Positions 35,013-44,963 of a DNA stretch of 64,000 nucleotides are shown in pieces. Position 1 is the first letter of the stretch. The number at the start of each line of letters is the position of its first letter. Location: contig CAWIKX010000007.1 in the NCBI GenBank assembly GCA_963836695.1, forward strand, positions 1 to 64,000. Reading direction: 5' to 3'. The translations under genes were made by a program, and so were the position numbers. The notes beneath the pieces are model-generated. The model ran no database searches. It saw nothing but the letters and a program-made list of their open reading frames with translations, and was not told where the DNA came from. This DNA comes from Roseiarcus sp963836695. GTDB taxonomy: Bacteria > Pseudomonadota > Alphaproteobacteria > Rhizobiales > Beijerinckiaceae.

Positions 35013-36822
35013 TTATTGCCTCTCCAGTTCCTCCCGAAGAATCTCCAAGCCAAGCCATTCGTCCTCCGCGCTCGCGAGCGCGTCGCGCAGCTCCCCGTAA
35101 GCTTTTGTCGCAGCGGCGAACGCGGGCGGCTCGCGCGCGGGAAAGTCCGCGTCAGCCAGCTTGCTCTCCAAGAGCCGGAGATCGGCTCGAAGCTTGTCGA
35201 TCTTACCCGGCAGCGTATCGAGAGCGCGCTTCTCGTTGAACCCGAGCTTGCGTTTCGGGACCGGTCTCTCGGACTGGGGCGCCTTGTCAGCCTTTTCCAT
35301 CGCCGCCATTGGCGCGGCGAGCGGGCCCGACAGCCCCCGCCCGCGCTGGGCGACCATGTCCGAATAGCCTCCCGCATATTCGGCCCAGCGCCCTTCTCCC
35401 TCCGCGACAAGAACCGATGTCGCGACGCGATCGAGAAAGTCGCGGTCGTGGCTGACGAGGAGGATGGTCCCGGCGTAATCGCCGAGCAGTTCCTCAAGGA
35501 GGTCGAGGGTTTCGATGTCGAGGTCGTTGGTCGGCTCGTCAAGCACCATAAGATTGGACGGCTTAGCCAGGGCCCTGGCCAGCATGAGCCGTCCACGCTC
35601 GCCCCCGGACAATTTGCCGAGCGGCGTGCGCGCCTGCTCGGGCGGGAACAGGAAGTCGCGCATGTAGCCGAGAACATGCCGCTGCTCGCCGTTGATCGTC
35701 ACAAAGTCGCTGCCGCCCCCGGTCAGCGCATCGACCAAAGTCGTTGTCGGTTCGAGCGAAGCGCGCCCCTGGTCGAGAGAGGCCATGGTGACGTTCGCGC
35801 CGAGACGCAGTGCGCCCGAACTCTGGCGTGAGGGCGCCGGTCAGAAGATTGATAAGGGTGGTCTTGCCCGCGCCATTGGCCCCGACGATGCCGATCCGGT
35901 CGCGGCGCATGACGCGAAGCGAAAAATCGCGCACGATTGGACGATCGCCATAGGTCTTGCTGATCCGTTCGGCGTCGATCACCAACGCGCCCGACGCTTT
36001 GGTGTCCTGCGCGATCATGGCGGCGACGCCGACCGATCGCAAGGCTTCGCGCCGGTCGCGCCTGAGCTCGGTAAGCTCGCCCACCCGTCGCATATTGCGC
36101 TTGCGGCGCGCGGTCACGCCATAGCGCATCCAATGCTCTTCATTGACGATCTTCCGTTCGAGCTTGTGGCGCTCGAACTCCTCCTCCTCGAGCTTCTGGT
36201 CGCGCCAGGCCTCGAAGGCGCCGAAACCTCGATCGAGACGGCGCGTGCGGCCACGATCGAGCCAGATCGTCGCGCGGGTCAAGTCGGAAAGCAGCCGCTT
36301 GTCGTGGCTGATGAGCGCCAGCGCCGAGCGGCTCTCGGCGAGACGCGCTTCGAGCCATTCGATCGCGATCAAGTCGAGGTGATTGGTCGGCTCATCCAGC
36401 AGCAGAATGTCAGGCTCTTGGCTCAAGGCCCGGACAAGCGCTGCACGCCGCGCTTCTCCGCCGGAGAGGCTGCCGGGATAAGCGGCCGGATCAAGCCCGA
36501 GCTCGGCCAGCATCGCCCTCGCCGCATAGGGATCGTCAAATTCGTGAAGCCCTGCGAGCACATAGTCCAGCGTCGACTGAAAGCCAGACATGTCCGGCTC
36601 CTGCGATAAATAGGCCAGGCGCGCCGAAGGCTGGACGAAGCGGGTTCCCCGGTCTGCCGACATCTCGGCCGCCGCGATGCGAAACAGCGTCGATTTGCCC
36701 GATCCGTTCCGGCCAACGACGGCGATGCGGTCGCCGGCCGAAATGGACAGCTCCGCCCCGTCCAGAAGCGGCGCGCCGCCGAGCGTGACGACCATGTCTC
36801 GCAATTGTAGGAGGGGAGGCAT
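35013..36822 (-). pseudogene. ABC-F family ATPase (Uup/EttA type), one frameshift
   Basis: Soluble translation-associated ATPase with two ABC domains and no membrane part. The first domain has Walker A VVGRNGSGKSTLF, the signature LSGGEARRAALVRAL and Walker B ILLDEPTNHLD. The second has Walker A IVGANGAGKTTLINLL, the signature LSGGERGRLMLARAL and Walker B LMVLDEPTNDLD. Between the second Walker A and the rest, the reading shifts by one base at about 35820 (an extra T in GAGTTCGGG): SGALRLGANVTMASLDQG is one frame over. With the base removed the protein is about 603 residues. The C terminus is a coiled coil (KLADADFPAREPPAFAAATK), as in Uup. Confidence 0.87.
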
Positions 36823-36885
36823 ACAGTTAAGTCCGGACGCGGGGGGCGTCACGCTTAACGGCAAGCGGGGGAAAGGAAAAGGTCT

Positions 36886-38544
36886 ATGGCGACCCAGGCG
36901 ACTCTAACGGCATTGGCGAAACTGACGAGCTTGCGCGACGGCGTGCTCGCGCGCGCGGCGAGAAAGGAGTTTGCCGACGATCCAGCGCGCTTCAAGCAGT
37001 TCAGCGTCACTCTCGACGATCTCCTGTTTGACTATTCCAAGCAGCGCATCGACGGCGCGGTCTTGAGCGCGCTCGTCGAGCTCGCCAAGACGGCCGAAGT
37101 CGAATCCCGCCGTGACGCGATGTTCGCGGGCGAGAAGATCAACGTCACCGAGAAGCGCGCCGTCCTGCACACGGCCTTGCGCAATTTCTCCGGCAAGCCC
37201 GTCAGGGTCGACGGTAAGGACGTCATGCCGGAAGTCGTCGGCGTGCGCGAAAAGATGCTGAGCTTCGCGGCGGATGTGCGCGAGGGCCGGGTGCGCGGCG
37301 CACTCGGTCAGCCGATGACCGACGTGATCAATATCGGCATCGGCGGCTCCGATCTCGGCCCGGCCATGGCCACGCGCGCCTTGGCGCCGTTCGCGCCGCC
37401 GCAATTGCGCAGCCACTTCGTCTCCAACGTCGACGGGGCCGACATTGGCGACACTTTGCGCGGGCTCGATCCGTCGCGAACCCTGTTCATCGTCTCATCG
37501 AAGACTTTTAGCACCCTCGAGACAATGACCAATGCGGCGACAGCCCGCGCCTGGATCGCCCAGGGGGTAGGCGAAGCGGCGGTCGGAGACCATTTCGCCG
37601 CCGTCTCGACCCAGCTCGACAAGGTAGCCGCATTCGGCATCCAGCCCACGCGAGTGTTCGGCTTCTGGGACTGGGTCGGCGGCCGCTATTCGGTCTGGTC
37701 GAGCATCGGGCTTCCGCTCGCAATCGCGATCGGGCCCGATCGTTTCAATGAATTCCTGCGTGGCGGCTATGAGATCGACGAGCATTTCCGCACGGCGCCG
37801 ATCGAGAAGAACATCCCGATCCTTATGGGGCTGCTCAGCGTCTGGAACCGCAACATTCTCGGCCACGCCACGCATGGGGTGATCCCCTACGACCAGCGGC
37901 TCGGGCGCTTCCCCGCCTATCTCCAGCAATTGCAGATGGAGAGTAACGGCAAGCACGTCCAGCTCGACGGTTCGCCCGCCAATACGGCGACTGGCCCGGT
38001 GGTGTGGGGCGAGCCCGGCACCAATGGGCAGCACGCCTTCTTCCAGCTCATCCATCAGGGGACGGAGATCATTCCCCTCGACCTGCTCGTCGCGGCGACG
38101 CCGACTGACGCCGACGGGCACCATCACGATCTTCTTGTCGCCAATTGCCTCGCGCAGGGACAAGCCTTGATGCACGGCCGCACGCCTGCGGAGGCCGAGG
38201 CGATCACCCACAAGCAGGGGGCGAGCGAGGCCGAGGCGAAAAGGCTGGCGCCGCACAAGAGCTTTTCCGGCAGCCGTCCGACGAGCACGTTCCTCTATCG
38301 CCATCTCGATCCGCGCACGCTGGGGCGCCTCATCGCCCTCTACGAGCACAAGGTGTTCACCGAAGGCGTAGTTTGGAACATCGACTCGTTTGACCAATGG
38401 GGCGTCGAATTGGGCAAGGAGCTCGCCTCGAGCTTGGCGCCGATCGTCAGCGACGCGGCTGCGGCCATATCGGAATTGGATTCGTCGACAGCTGGGCTCG
38501 TCACGCATCTGCGCGAGCTTCGCGGCGACCCTGCGAGCGGTTGA
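36886..38544 (+). CDS. pgi: Glucose-6-phosphate isomerase
   Basis: 552 residues, the usual length. It interconverts glucose-6-phosphate and fructose-6-phosphate. Signatures: INIGIGGSDLGPAMATRAL near residue 147, FIVSSKTFSTLETMTNA, GFWDWVGGRYSVWSSIGLP (PGI signature 1 region with the catalytic Arg), HAFFQLIHQGTEIIPLDLL with the catalytic Glu/His, and the C-terminal GVELGKELAS signature containing Lys. A strong ribosome site (GAAAGGAAAAGG) precedes the ATG. Divergent from the ABC-F gene, 63 bp between starts. Confidence 0.96.
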   Translation: MATQATLTALAKLTSLRDGVLARAARKEFADDPARFKQFSVTLDDLLFDYSKQRIDGAVLSALVELAKTAEVESRRDAMFAGEKINVTEKRAVLHTALRNFSGKPVRVDGKDVMPEVVGVREKMLSFAADVREGRVRGALGQPMTDVINIGIGGSDLGPAMATRALAPFAPPQLRSHFVSNVDGADIGDTLRGLDPSRTLFIVSSKTFSTLETMTNAATARAWIAQGVGEAAVGDHFAAVSTQLDKVAAFGIQPTRVFGFWDWVGGRYSVWSSIGLPLAIAIGPDRFNEFLRGGYEIDEHFRTAPIEKNIPILMGLLSVWNRNILGHATHGVIPYDQRLGRFPAYLQQLQMESNGKHVQLDGSPANTATGPVVWGEPGTNGQHAFFQLIHQGTEIIPLDLLVAATPTDADGHHHDLLVANCLAQGQALMHGRTPAEAEAITHKQGASEAEAKRLAPHKSFSGSRPTSTFLYRHLDPRTLGRLIALYEHKVFTEGVVWNIDSFDQWGVELGKELASSLAPIVSDAAAAISELDSSTAGLVTHLRELRGDPASG

Positions 38545-38783
38545 GAGGCTGCAACTGGTGGGGGCTAACATGTCCTCCAGATCAAGGTGCATCGAAGTAG
38601 TTCGCGAGAAGCTGAGATGAATGGCGGGGTGCTATTGGTCGCTGCGTTGATCGCTCAGCTCACGATGGTAGCGAGCATGTTCACGAAGCTCGTTTGTGGG
38701 TTGGCCGCTGCCCGCAATCGGCTCCCGTCGGCGCTTCATACGGGACGCCAAGTTGACCCCGTGGAAGGACCGCGCGCCTTCGT

Positions 38784-39079
38784 TCACTCGCGGAAATTCT
38801 CCTCGAAGTCTTGGCCGCCATAAAAGACGCCTTCAATGAGCACGGCGTCGGTCGTCACCATGAACGCGATCGTCGCCCGCCGCTTAAAACCGACCGTCCG
38901 CAGCCCCGGCAATAGGTCGTCGCGCGCTTTGCCTCGCAGGCGAACGTGCTTAACCCTTGGCAGAACGTGACGATCCCTTCGATATAACCGTCCGCAGCGG
39001 CCCCGCCGGCGCGGTCCGCAATGTATCGGTGAAGGCGATCCAGTTGCCGTTCGGCGGAGATCGTGAAGAGAACCCGCAC
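38784..39079 (-). pseudogene. parE: ParE/RelE-type toxin, frameshifted
   Basis: Begins at GTG 39079 with the ParE pattern RVLFTISAERQLDRLHRYIA. At about 38940 the reading must move one base (one C short in GCCTG) to recover the toxin C terminus: RGKARDDLLPGLRTVGFKRR, then ATIAFMVTTDAVLIEGVFYG and stop at 38784, about 98 residues. Uncorrected, the product ends in a Cys/Ser/Arg-rich tail and would be inactive. ParE-type toxins act on DNA gyrase or, in the RelE branch, on ribosome-bound mRNA. It lies just downstream of its antitoxin gene. Confidence 0.75.
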
Positions 39080-39085
39080 CCCTGT

Positions 39086-39361
39086 CTATTTCGCCTTCTC
39101 CGCAGTGCGGCGTGCTTTGATTCGGTGAAGCACCTCCTCTGCAGGAACTACCTTCGATGGGTCCGCAAGATACTCGGCGTGGCCTGACATCACTTCGTCA
39201 CGAAGCCAGCGCTCGACGGCGGCGTCTCGCTCTATGAGTGCGCGCACGCCGTCGCGCATGACTTCGCTTACCGAGGCATAAGCTCCCGATTGGATTTTTC
39301 GCTCGACCGCTTCCGCCATGTCGTGCGGGAGCGTGATGCTGAATTGCTGAGTGGAGCGCAT
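39086..39361 (-). CDS. parD: ParD/CopG-type ribbon-helix-helix antitoxin
   Basis: 91 residues. The N-terminal RHH DNA-binding domain (STQQFSITLPHDMAEAVERK, SVSEVMRDGVRALIERD) is typical of type II antitoxins, and the C-terminal tail (EEVLHRIKARRTAEKAK) is charged, as expected for toxin wrapping. First gene of a two-gene operon with the toxin starting 6 bp after its stop. A 25-bp palindrome immediately upstream fits autorepression by the RHH dimer. Intact, unlike the toxin. Confidence 0.85.
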   Translation of the reverse strand: MRSTQQFSITLPHDMAEAVERKIQSGAYASVSEVMRDGVRALIERDAAVERWLRDEVMSGHAEYLADPSKVVPAEEVLHRIKARRTAEKAK

Positions 39362-39378
39362 GATGCTGCATCCTACAC

Positions 39379-39403
39379 TCCGATAGGATTTAATCCTATC
39401 GGA
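39379..39403. promoter_or_regulatory. 25-bp palindrome, probable ParD operator
   Basis: TCCGATAGGATT-T-AATCCTATCGGA is a perfect palindrome around a central base, 18 bp upstream of the parD start. Family knowledge says RHH antitoxins bind such sites to autoregulate; binding here is inference. Confidence 0.75.
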
Positions 39404-39430
39404 ATCGGGTGCCGGCGATTACGGTGGTGA

Positions 39431-41271
39431 TTAATCCCGAGGGCGCCTGCCCGCAGCCAGCCGCCGCGTGACCCTCGCCAGCCAAGAGCGCGTCGAGGAA
39501 TCGACGCGCGGGGACAGGGTCTTGCGCACGCGCGCGTGGTAGGCGTCGAGCCAGGCGATTTCGTCCGCATCCATCAGTTTCGGCTCGACGAGGCTGAGAT
39601 CGATCGGCGCGAGGGTCAGCGTCTCGAAGCCCAGCATCGGCCGTTCGCCGCCGAGAATCGACCGCCCCTCGACCACGAGCAGGTTCTCGATCCGGATGCC
39701 GAAGGCGCCAGCGGCATAATAGCCGGGCTCGTTGGAGATGATCATGCCGGCTGAGAGCGCCGTCGTTCCGCTCTTAGCGAGGCGCTGCGGGCCTTCATGG
39801 ACGGAAAGATACGATCCGATCCCGTGTCCCGTCCCATGGTCGAAGTCGAGCCCGGCGCGCCACAGCGTGGCGCGAGCCAGCGCGTCAATCTGAGCGCCGT
39901 TGGTTCCCGCCGGAAAGACCGCGCGGGCGACCGCGATATGCCCTTTGAGCACGCGGGTGAACCGGTCGCGCATAAGCGCGCTCGGACGCCCGACCGCGAT
40001 CGTGCGAGTGATGTCGGTCGTGCCGTCCTCGTATTGCGCGCCGCTGTCGATGAGAAAAATGCCGCGCCCAATTTTGCGGTTCGAAGTCTTCGCTCACCCG
40101 GTAATGAGGGATGGCGGAGTTCGGGCCGAAGGCTGAGATGGTCGGGAACGAAAGATCTTTGAGCGCCGGGCTCGCGCGCCGGAACGTCTCCAGGGCCTTG
40201 ACGGCGTCGATCTCGGTCAGGCGGCCTTTCGGCGCCTCGCCGGCGAACCAGGCGAGAAAATTCGTCATCGCCGCGCCATCGCGCTCATGCGCCGCCCGCG
40301 CCCCCGCAAGCTCGGCGGGATTTTTCTTCGCCTTCATGAGCGTGATCGGATCGGCGCCGATGTCGGCCTTGCCGCCCGCCCGTTCGATCGCCTGGGTCAA
40401 ATAGGCCGGCACGGTCGCGGTGTCGAAAGCGACGCGCGCGCCTTTACGGCCCAGGTCCTCGACGAAGTCGAGCAGAGCGTCGGGGTCGAGCACGTCAGCT
40501 TGGCGGTTGAGACCTTGGGTGCCCGCGGCGCTGAGCTTTCTTCGGTCGAGAAACGCAACCGGACGCCCCTCGAGCGGCAGATAGGCCCAGCCGAGCGGCA
40601 ACGGCGTGTAGGAGACATCGGCGCCGCGAATATTGAACAGCCACGCCAGATTATGGGGATCGCTGATCAACAAGCCCTGCGAAACCCCGATGGCCTGACG
40701 CACGCGGGCGATCTTCGCGCCCACGCTTTCGCCGGCAAATGTGAGCTTGTGCGTCGTGATCGGACCGAGCGGCGGGGGCGGCCGATCAGGCCAGATGGCG
40801 TCGACCGGGTTCGCGTCGACTGCAACGAGTCCCCGCGCCGGCCTTCTCACAGGCGGCCGTATATCGCGCGACGGCGTCGGGCGTGTGGAGGCGGGGATCA
40901 TATCCTAGCTTGTCGCCCGCCTTGAGGCGCCGCGCGAGCCATTCGGTCGGAGGATCGTCAGGGACTTGGCGGAATTCGAAGACTGAAGCGTCGGCCTCGT
41001 TCTTCACCTGCTCGGTGTATCGGCCATCGACGAACAGAGCCGCCGAGTCCCTCAGCACGATCGCGGTCCCCGCTGAGCCGGCGAATCCCGTAAGCCACCT
41101 CAGCCGCTCCGCGCCCGCGGGCACATATTCGTTCTGGTGCTCGTCTGCGCGGGGAACGATGAACCCCGCGAACCCTGCCTTCGCCAGTTCAGCGCGCAGT
41201 TTCGCCACGCGAGCGGCCCCGTGCGACGGATCGCCCAAGGCCACGAAAGACTGAAAACGACTCTCAAACAC
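39431..41271 (-). pseudogene. Aminopeptidase P family (M24, Xaa-Pro) metallopeptidase, two frameshifts
   Basis: Creatinase/prolidase-type enzyme releasing N-terminal residues before proline. It starts at GTG 41271, overlapping the hpt stop. N-terminal domain (RVAKLRAELAKAGFAGFIVP, VDGRYTEQVKNEADASVFEF). A first extra G in the G4 run at 40831-40834 moves the frame: AGAG joins LVAVDANPVDAIWPDRP. A second extra base near 40084 moves it again: YRVSED joins SNRKIGRGIFLIDSGAQYED. The catalytic metal ligands are present across the pieces: LIDSGAQYEDGTTDITRT (Asp pair), GTGHGIGSYLSVHE (His), IISNEPGYY (Glu) and FGIRIENLLVV (Glu). The corrected protein has about 613 residues, the usual length of the large family members. 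Confidence 0.87.
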
Positions 41272-41839
41272 CCGTGGCGGCTTCCGGCATGGTGGCCGCG
41301 TCCTCAGCGGTGACGACCCGGCCGATGAACGGCAATTCGCGATAGGAATGGGCGACGTCCATGCCGTATCCGACCACAAACACATCGGGACAGACAAAGC
41401 CGACAAAATCCGCGTTGATTTTAACTGCGCGCTTTCCGGGCTTCTCCAACATCGTGCAGACGAGAACCCGCCGCGCGCCGCGCGCCGCCAGAAGGTCCTT
41501 GGCGAAGGCCAGCGTCCGGCCGGACTCGAGAATATCGTCGAGCAGCAGAACGTCGCGGCCGCGGACCGAGGAGTCGATGTCGCGAAGGATCTTCACCGTC
41601 CCACTCGAGACTGTGCCGCTCAAATAGCTGGACAGGTGAAAGAATTCGACCTGCGGCTCGAGCTTGACCCGATGCAAGGCGCGCAACAGGTCGGCGGCGA
41701 ACATGAAGGAGCCTTTGAGGATGGCGACGACAAGCAGATCCTTCGGCTTTGCCGCAGCGATTTCCCGGGCCAGCGCCTCCGTTCGTTCGGCGATCGTCCG
41801 CTCGTCGTAGAGAACCTTGACCTGTCTTTCGCCGCTCAT
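41264..41839 (-). CDS. hpt: Hypoxanthine phosphoribosyltransferase
   Basis: 191 residues. Purine salvage enzyme converting hypoxanthine or guanine and PRPP to nucleoside monophosphates. The PRPP-binding loop is VLLLDDILESGRTLAFAKDL near residue 100, the N-terminal region AIVKGSF-like appears as VVAILKGSFMFAADLLRAL, and the late motif is VGYGMDVAHSYRELPFIG. Matches alphaproteobacterial Hpt. Starts within the stop of the upstream DUF3426-like gene (4-bp overlap) and its stop overlaps the aminopeptidase start. Confidence 0.94.
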   Translation of the reverse strand: MSGERQVKVLYDERTIAERTEALAREIAAAKPKDLLVVAILKGSFMFAADLLRALHRVKLEPQVEFFHLSSYLSGTVSSGTVKILRDIDSSVRGRDVLLLDDILESGRTLAFAKDLLAARGARRVLVCTMLEKPGKRAVKINADFVGFVCPDVFVVGYGMDVAHSYRELPFIGRVVTAEDAATMPEAATGV

Positions 41840-42354
41840 GAAGGGGTCTCTGTGAACGCCCCCTTATTGCCCGGAGCGGCGAATTTTACCAGAACCTCGC
41901 GAACGCCGTTCGGAGGCGCGGCGAGACGGGCGCGGAAGGGTATGCGCTCGTGGGGTCCTAGGCTGTTTTTCGGTCCCCGCGTCGTCCAGACATAAAGCTC
42001 GCGCCCATCCGCGCCGCGTAGCGCGAGGCGCAGATTCGGCGCGGGTGTTTCTTCATCGCGCAGATTTGCGATCTCGCCCGTGACCAGGAGTTCCCCTTGG
42101 GTTCCAGACTGCGTGACCGTCGCGCGGACGTCGTCGATCGTGAGACCTTGAAGGTTCACTGGCTTGCCGACGCCAGCGTAGAGGGGGGCCGTCGCCGGCG
42201 CGATCGATACGATAGCCGCCCGACCCCCGATCGCCGCCGTCGCGGCGAGCAGGAAACCGACAAAGACAAAGGCGGGGCTTGCCGCGCCGCGGGCGCGCCA
42301 ACGCCCCCGCAGGCCTTGGTCGCAATTTGCGCCGAACTTGTGGTCCACAGTCAT
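41836..42354 (-). CDS. DUF3426/FxLYD-like membrane protein upstream of ftsE
   Basis: 172 residues with one transmembrane helix (SPAFVFVGFLLAATAAIGG) and a periplasmic beta-rich domain: GLTIDDVRATVTQSG, LLVTGEIANLRDEETPAPNL, LRGADGRELYVWTT, then ARLAAPPNGVREVLVKF. This is the C-terminal part seen in the rhizobial MJ0042 zinc-finger proteins located next to ftsE, but here the N-terminal zinc ribbon is missing. Divergent from ftsE with about 107 bp between starts. A role in the division complex is suggested only by location. Confidence 0.72.
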   Translation of the reverse strand: MTVDHKFGANCDQGLRGRWRARGAASPAFVFVGFLLAATAAIGGRAAIVSIAPATAPLYAGVGKPVNLQGLTIDDVRATVTQSGTQGELLVTGEIANLRDEETPAPNLRLALRGADGRELYVWTTRGPKNSLGPHERIPFRARLAAPPNGVREVLVKFAAPGNKGAFTETPS

Positions 42355-42461
42355 GACGGCTGCCCTTGCTGTTCCGGCGGGATCGCCGATGGTGGTATTT
42401 TGGCTGGAATCACGGTTAAAGGCGCGTTAAGCGGCCGACCGTCGCCGTCAAGGGAAACGCG

Positions 42462-43136
42462 TTGATACGATTCGAAAACGTCGGTTTACGCTACGGGATC
42501 GGACCGGAGGTTCTCGGCGACCTTAATTTTTCCGTCGAGCCGCAGAGTTTCCAATTCCTGACCGGCCCGTCCGGCGCCGGCAAGACGACCCTCATGCGGC
42601 TGATGTTGCTCTCGCTCCGGCCGACGCGGGGAATGATTCGGGTCTTTGAGCAGGATTCGGCGTCGCTGACCAAAAACGATTTGACGACGCTACGGCGTCG
42701 AATCGGCGCCGTCTTCCAGGATTTCCGGCTCCTGGACCATCTCACGACCTATGAGAACGTGGCGCTGCCGTTACGCGCAATGGGGCGGGAGGAATCCGGC
42801 TATCGGGCGGAGGTCGTCGAGCTTTTGCGCTGGGTCGGTCTCGGGGACCGGATGAACGCCTCCCCGCCCGTCCTTTCCGGAGGCGAAAAGCAGCGGGCGG
42901 CAATCGCTCGGGCGCTGATCGTTCGCCCGGAACTGCTGCTGGCGGACGAACCGACCGGCAATGTCGATCCGGGCCTCGCCCGCCGACTCCTCAGGCTGTT
43001 CGTGGAGCTTCACCGTCTCGGCACGGCGGTGGTCATCGCCACGCATGATCTCCACCTGATGGATCAATTCGGCTTCGCGCGACGGCTGGTCGTCGGCGAC
43101 GGCAAACTGACGATCTTTGACGGTTCGCCGTCGTGA
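42462..43136 (+). CDS. ftsE: Cell division ATP-binding protein FtsE
   Basis: 224 residues, the typical FtsE size. ATPase of the FtsEX complex that regulates septal peptidoglycan hydrolases through EnvC-type activators. Walker A TGPSGAGKTTLMRLML near residue 38, Q-loop VFQDFRLLDHLTTYENV, signature LSGGEKQRAAIARALI near 140, Walker B LLADEPTGNVD, and H-loop VIATHDLHL. It starts at a TTG, GTTGATACG at 42462, giving the family N terminus (M/L)IRFENVGLRYG. The stop overlaps the ftsX start. Confidence 0.94.
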   Translation: MIRFENVGLRYGIGPEVLGDLNFSVEPQSFQFLTGPSGAGKTTLMRLMLLSLRPTRGMIRVFEQDSASLTKNDLTTLRRRIGAVFQDFRLLDHLTTYENVALPLRAMGREESGYRAEVVELLRWVGLGDRMNASPPVLSGGEKQRAAIARALIVRPELLLADEPTGNVDPGLARRLLRLFVELHRLGTAVVIATHDLHLMDQFGFARRLVVGDGKLTIFDGSPS

Positions 43137-44083
43137 ACGAGCCGATCGTCGAGCCCCTGCTCGCCCATCAACCCGAGCCTGCTTTCGAGAGCAATGCGCC
43201 GCTCATACCCGGCGATTCCGTGATGGGGCGCTCGCTTGTCGTTGTCATTGCGATCATGACCTTTCTCGCCTGCTTGACAGCTGGCGCGGCGCTTCTGGTC
43301 GCCGACGCTTCCCAGGCCTGGCGCTCGGACGTGCTGCGAGACGCGACGATCCAGGTGAAGCCTCGGTCGGGCGACGACGTCGAAAGCCTAGTCGCCAAAG
43401 CCGTCGCAATCGCCGCGCACTCGCCGAGCATCGAGTCCGCTCGCGCACTCTCGCAAGCCGAATCGGAGAAGCTTCTCGAGCCCTGGCTTGGCACCGGGCT
43501 TGATCTCAGTCAGTTGCCCATCCCGCGGTTGATCCTCGTGAGGTTGCGCGGCCAGCGCTCAGACGACCTGTCAACGCTGCGCTCCGCGCTCGCCTCGGCC
43601 GTTCCTCAGGCCGCTTTGGACGACCATCGGATGTGGGCGGCGCGCCTCGGAACAATGGCCAGCGCGGTCGTCACGCTTGCGGCGGCTCTTTTCGCGCTGA
43701 TGATCGTGGCGATGGGCGCCGCGATCGGCTTCGCCACCCACGGCGCCGTTTCCGGCAATCGCGAAATCGTGGAAGTCCTTCATCTTGTCGGCGCGTCGAA
43801 CGCGTTCATCGCGAGGGAGTTTGAGATTCATTTTCGCCGCCTAGGGTTTCGGGGCGCGACTATCGGCGGCCTCGCGGCGATTGCTTTCTTCGCCACCGCT
43901 TCGCTTCTCTCCTTCTGGTGGGCGCACTCGCCAGGCGGCGACGAGATCGCGGCCATGTTCGGTTCGTTCGCGCTCCGCTACTCGGGCTATCTCGGGCTTG
44001 TCGCAGTCTGCGCCGCCGTGACCTTGCTGACCGGACTTCTTTCGCGCCAGATCGTCATGCGCCATTTGCAAAAGCTGCAGTAA
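43133..44083 (+). CDS. ftsX: Cell division protein FtsX
   Basis: 316 residues from a GTG overlapping the ftsE stop. Four transmembrane segments as expected: near 43235-43305 (LVVVIAIMTFLACLTAGAAL), 43660-43740 (AVVTLAAALFALMIVAMGAA), 43860-43920 and 43970-44040. Between the first two lies the large periplasmic loop (residues about 60-165) that binds activators. EVLHLVGASNAFIAREFEIH is the conserved coupling segment. An EnvC-like protein, the usual partner class, is encoded at 21627-22962. Confidence 0.92.
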   Translation: MNEPIVEPLLAHQPEPAFESNAPLIPGDSVMGRSLVVVIAIMTFLACLTAGAALLVADASQAWRSDVLRDATIQVKPRSGDDVESLVAKAVAIAAHSPSIESARALSQAESEKLLEPWLGTGLDLSQLPIPRLILVRLRGQRSDDLSTLRSALASAVPQAALDDHRMWAARLGTMASAVVTLAAALFALMIVAMGAAIGFATHGAVSGNREIVEVLHLVGASNAFIAREFEIHFRRLGFRGATIGGLAAIAFFATASLLSFWWAHSPGGDEIAAMFGSFALRYSGYLGLVAVCAAVTLLTGLLSRQIVMRHLQKLQ

Positions 44084-44110
44084 ACCCGCCAGGTCTTTTT
44101 CCGCGAACCT

Positions 44111-44908
44111 ATGACGTCGTCAATGCTCGCAACGCGCTCGCTCATCTTCAACGCGCTGTTCTACCTCAACATGGTGGTGCTGATGATCCTCGGCCTGCCG
44201 ACCATGCTGTTCGGCAGGAAAGCCGTGTTCGCGTTGGCGCGGCTCTGGGGCGCGGTCTCAGTCTGGCTTCTCGAAAAGATCTGCGGTCTTCGGCTCGAAT
44301 ATCGCGGGGTCGAGAACATTCCCGATGGCGCGATCCTGATCGCGGCCAAGCATCAATCGTTTCTCGAGACTTTCGCGCTGCTCAAATACGCGCCTGACTT
44401 CGCCATTATCCTCAAGCGGCAGCTGACCCGCGTCCCGCTATTCGGGCTCTACCTCATCGTCTCGAAGCAGATCGCCATCGATCGCGCGCGAGGCCGGCAG
44501 GCGTTGCAGCAGATCGCCGGCGCTGCCAAGCCGGTCTTCGCCGATGGGCGACAGGTGTTCATTTATCCGGAGGGAACGCGGCGCCTCCCCGGCGCGCCGC
44601 CCAAATACAAGCAAGGCGTCACGGCCCTCTATGTGGAGACGGGAATTGGCTGTCTGCCGGTCGCCGTCAATACGGGCCTGTTCTGGCGTCGCCGCGGCTT
44701 CTTGCGCCGACCGGGCTTGGCGGTGATCGAATATCTGCCGGTCATCGCCCCCGGGCTCAACCGGGCCGAGTTCAGCAAGCGTTTGCAATCCAACATTGAA
44801 TCGGCCTGCGACCGCCTCAACGCCGAAGCGGTCAAAAGCGATCCGTCGCTCGCCGCGGTCCTTGAGGATGGGGCGAATAGCGAGGCGGAAACGCTGCGTT
44901 CGCCTTGA
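44111..44908 (+). CDS. plsC: 1-acyl-sn-glycerol-3-phosphate acyltransferase
   Basis: 265 residues. Membrane enzyme acylating lysophosphatidate in phospholipid synthesis. An N-terminal hydrophobic helix (LNMVVLMILGLPTMLF) is followed by the acyltransferase motif I AAKHQSFLETFAL (NHxxxxD is here KHQSFLE, with a Glu in place of the usual Asp), motif III region QVFIYPEGTRRLPGAPPKY, and motif IV GCLPVAVNTG. The Asp-to-Glu variant H-x4-E is common in alphaproteobacterial PlsC. Follows ftsX by 27 bp. Confidence 0.9.
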   Translation: MTSSMLATRSLIFNALFYLNMVVLMILGLPTMLFGRKAVFALARLWGAVSVWLLEKICGLRLEYRGVENIPDGAILIAAKHQSFLETFALLKYAPDFAIILKRQLTRVPLFGLYLIVSKQIAIDRARGRQALQQIAGAAKPVFADGRQVFIYPEGTRRLPGAPPKYKQGVTALYVETGIGCLPVAVNTGLFWRRRGFLRRPGLAVIEYLPVIAPGLNRAEFSKRLQSNIESACDRLNAEAVKSDPSLAAVLEDGANSEAETLRSP

Positions 44909-44963
44909 CGGGAATCTTGCTTTGTTCTATTAATGTTCTCGTAAATAATCAGGGTCGGGGGCG

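Noticed and set aside
38587..38823. 78-codon open frame after pgi with one hydrophobic segment
   Set aside because: Overlaps the corrected end of the ParE gene, has only a weak start signal and a disordered tail.
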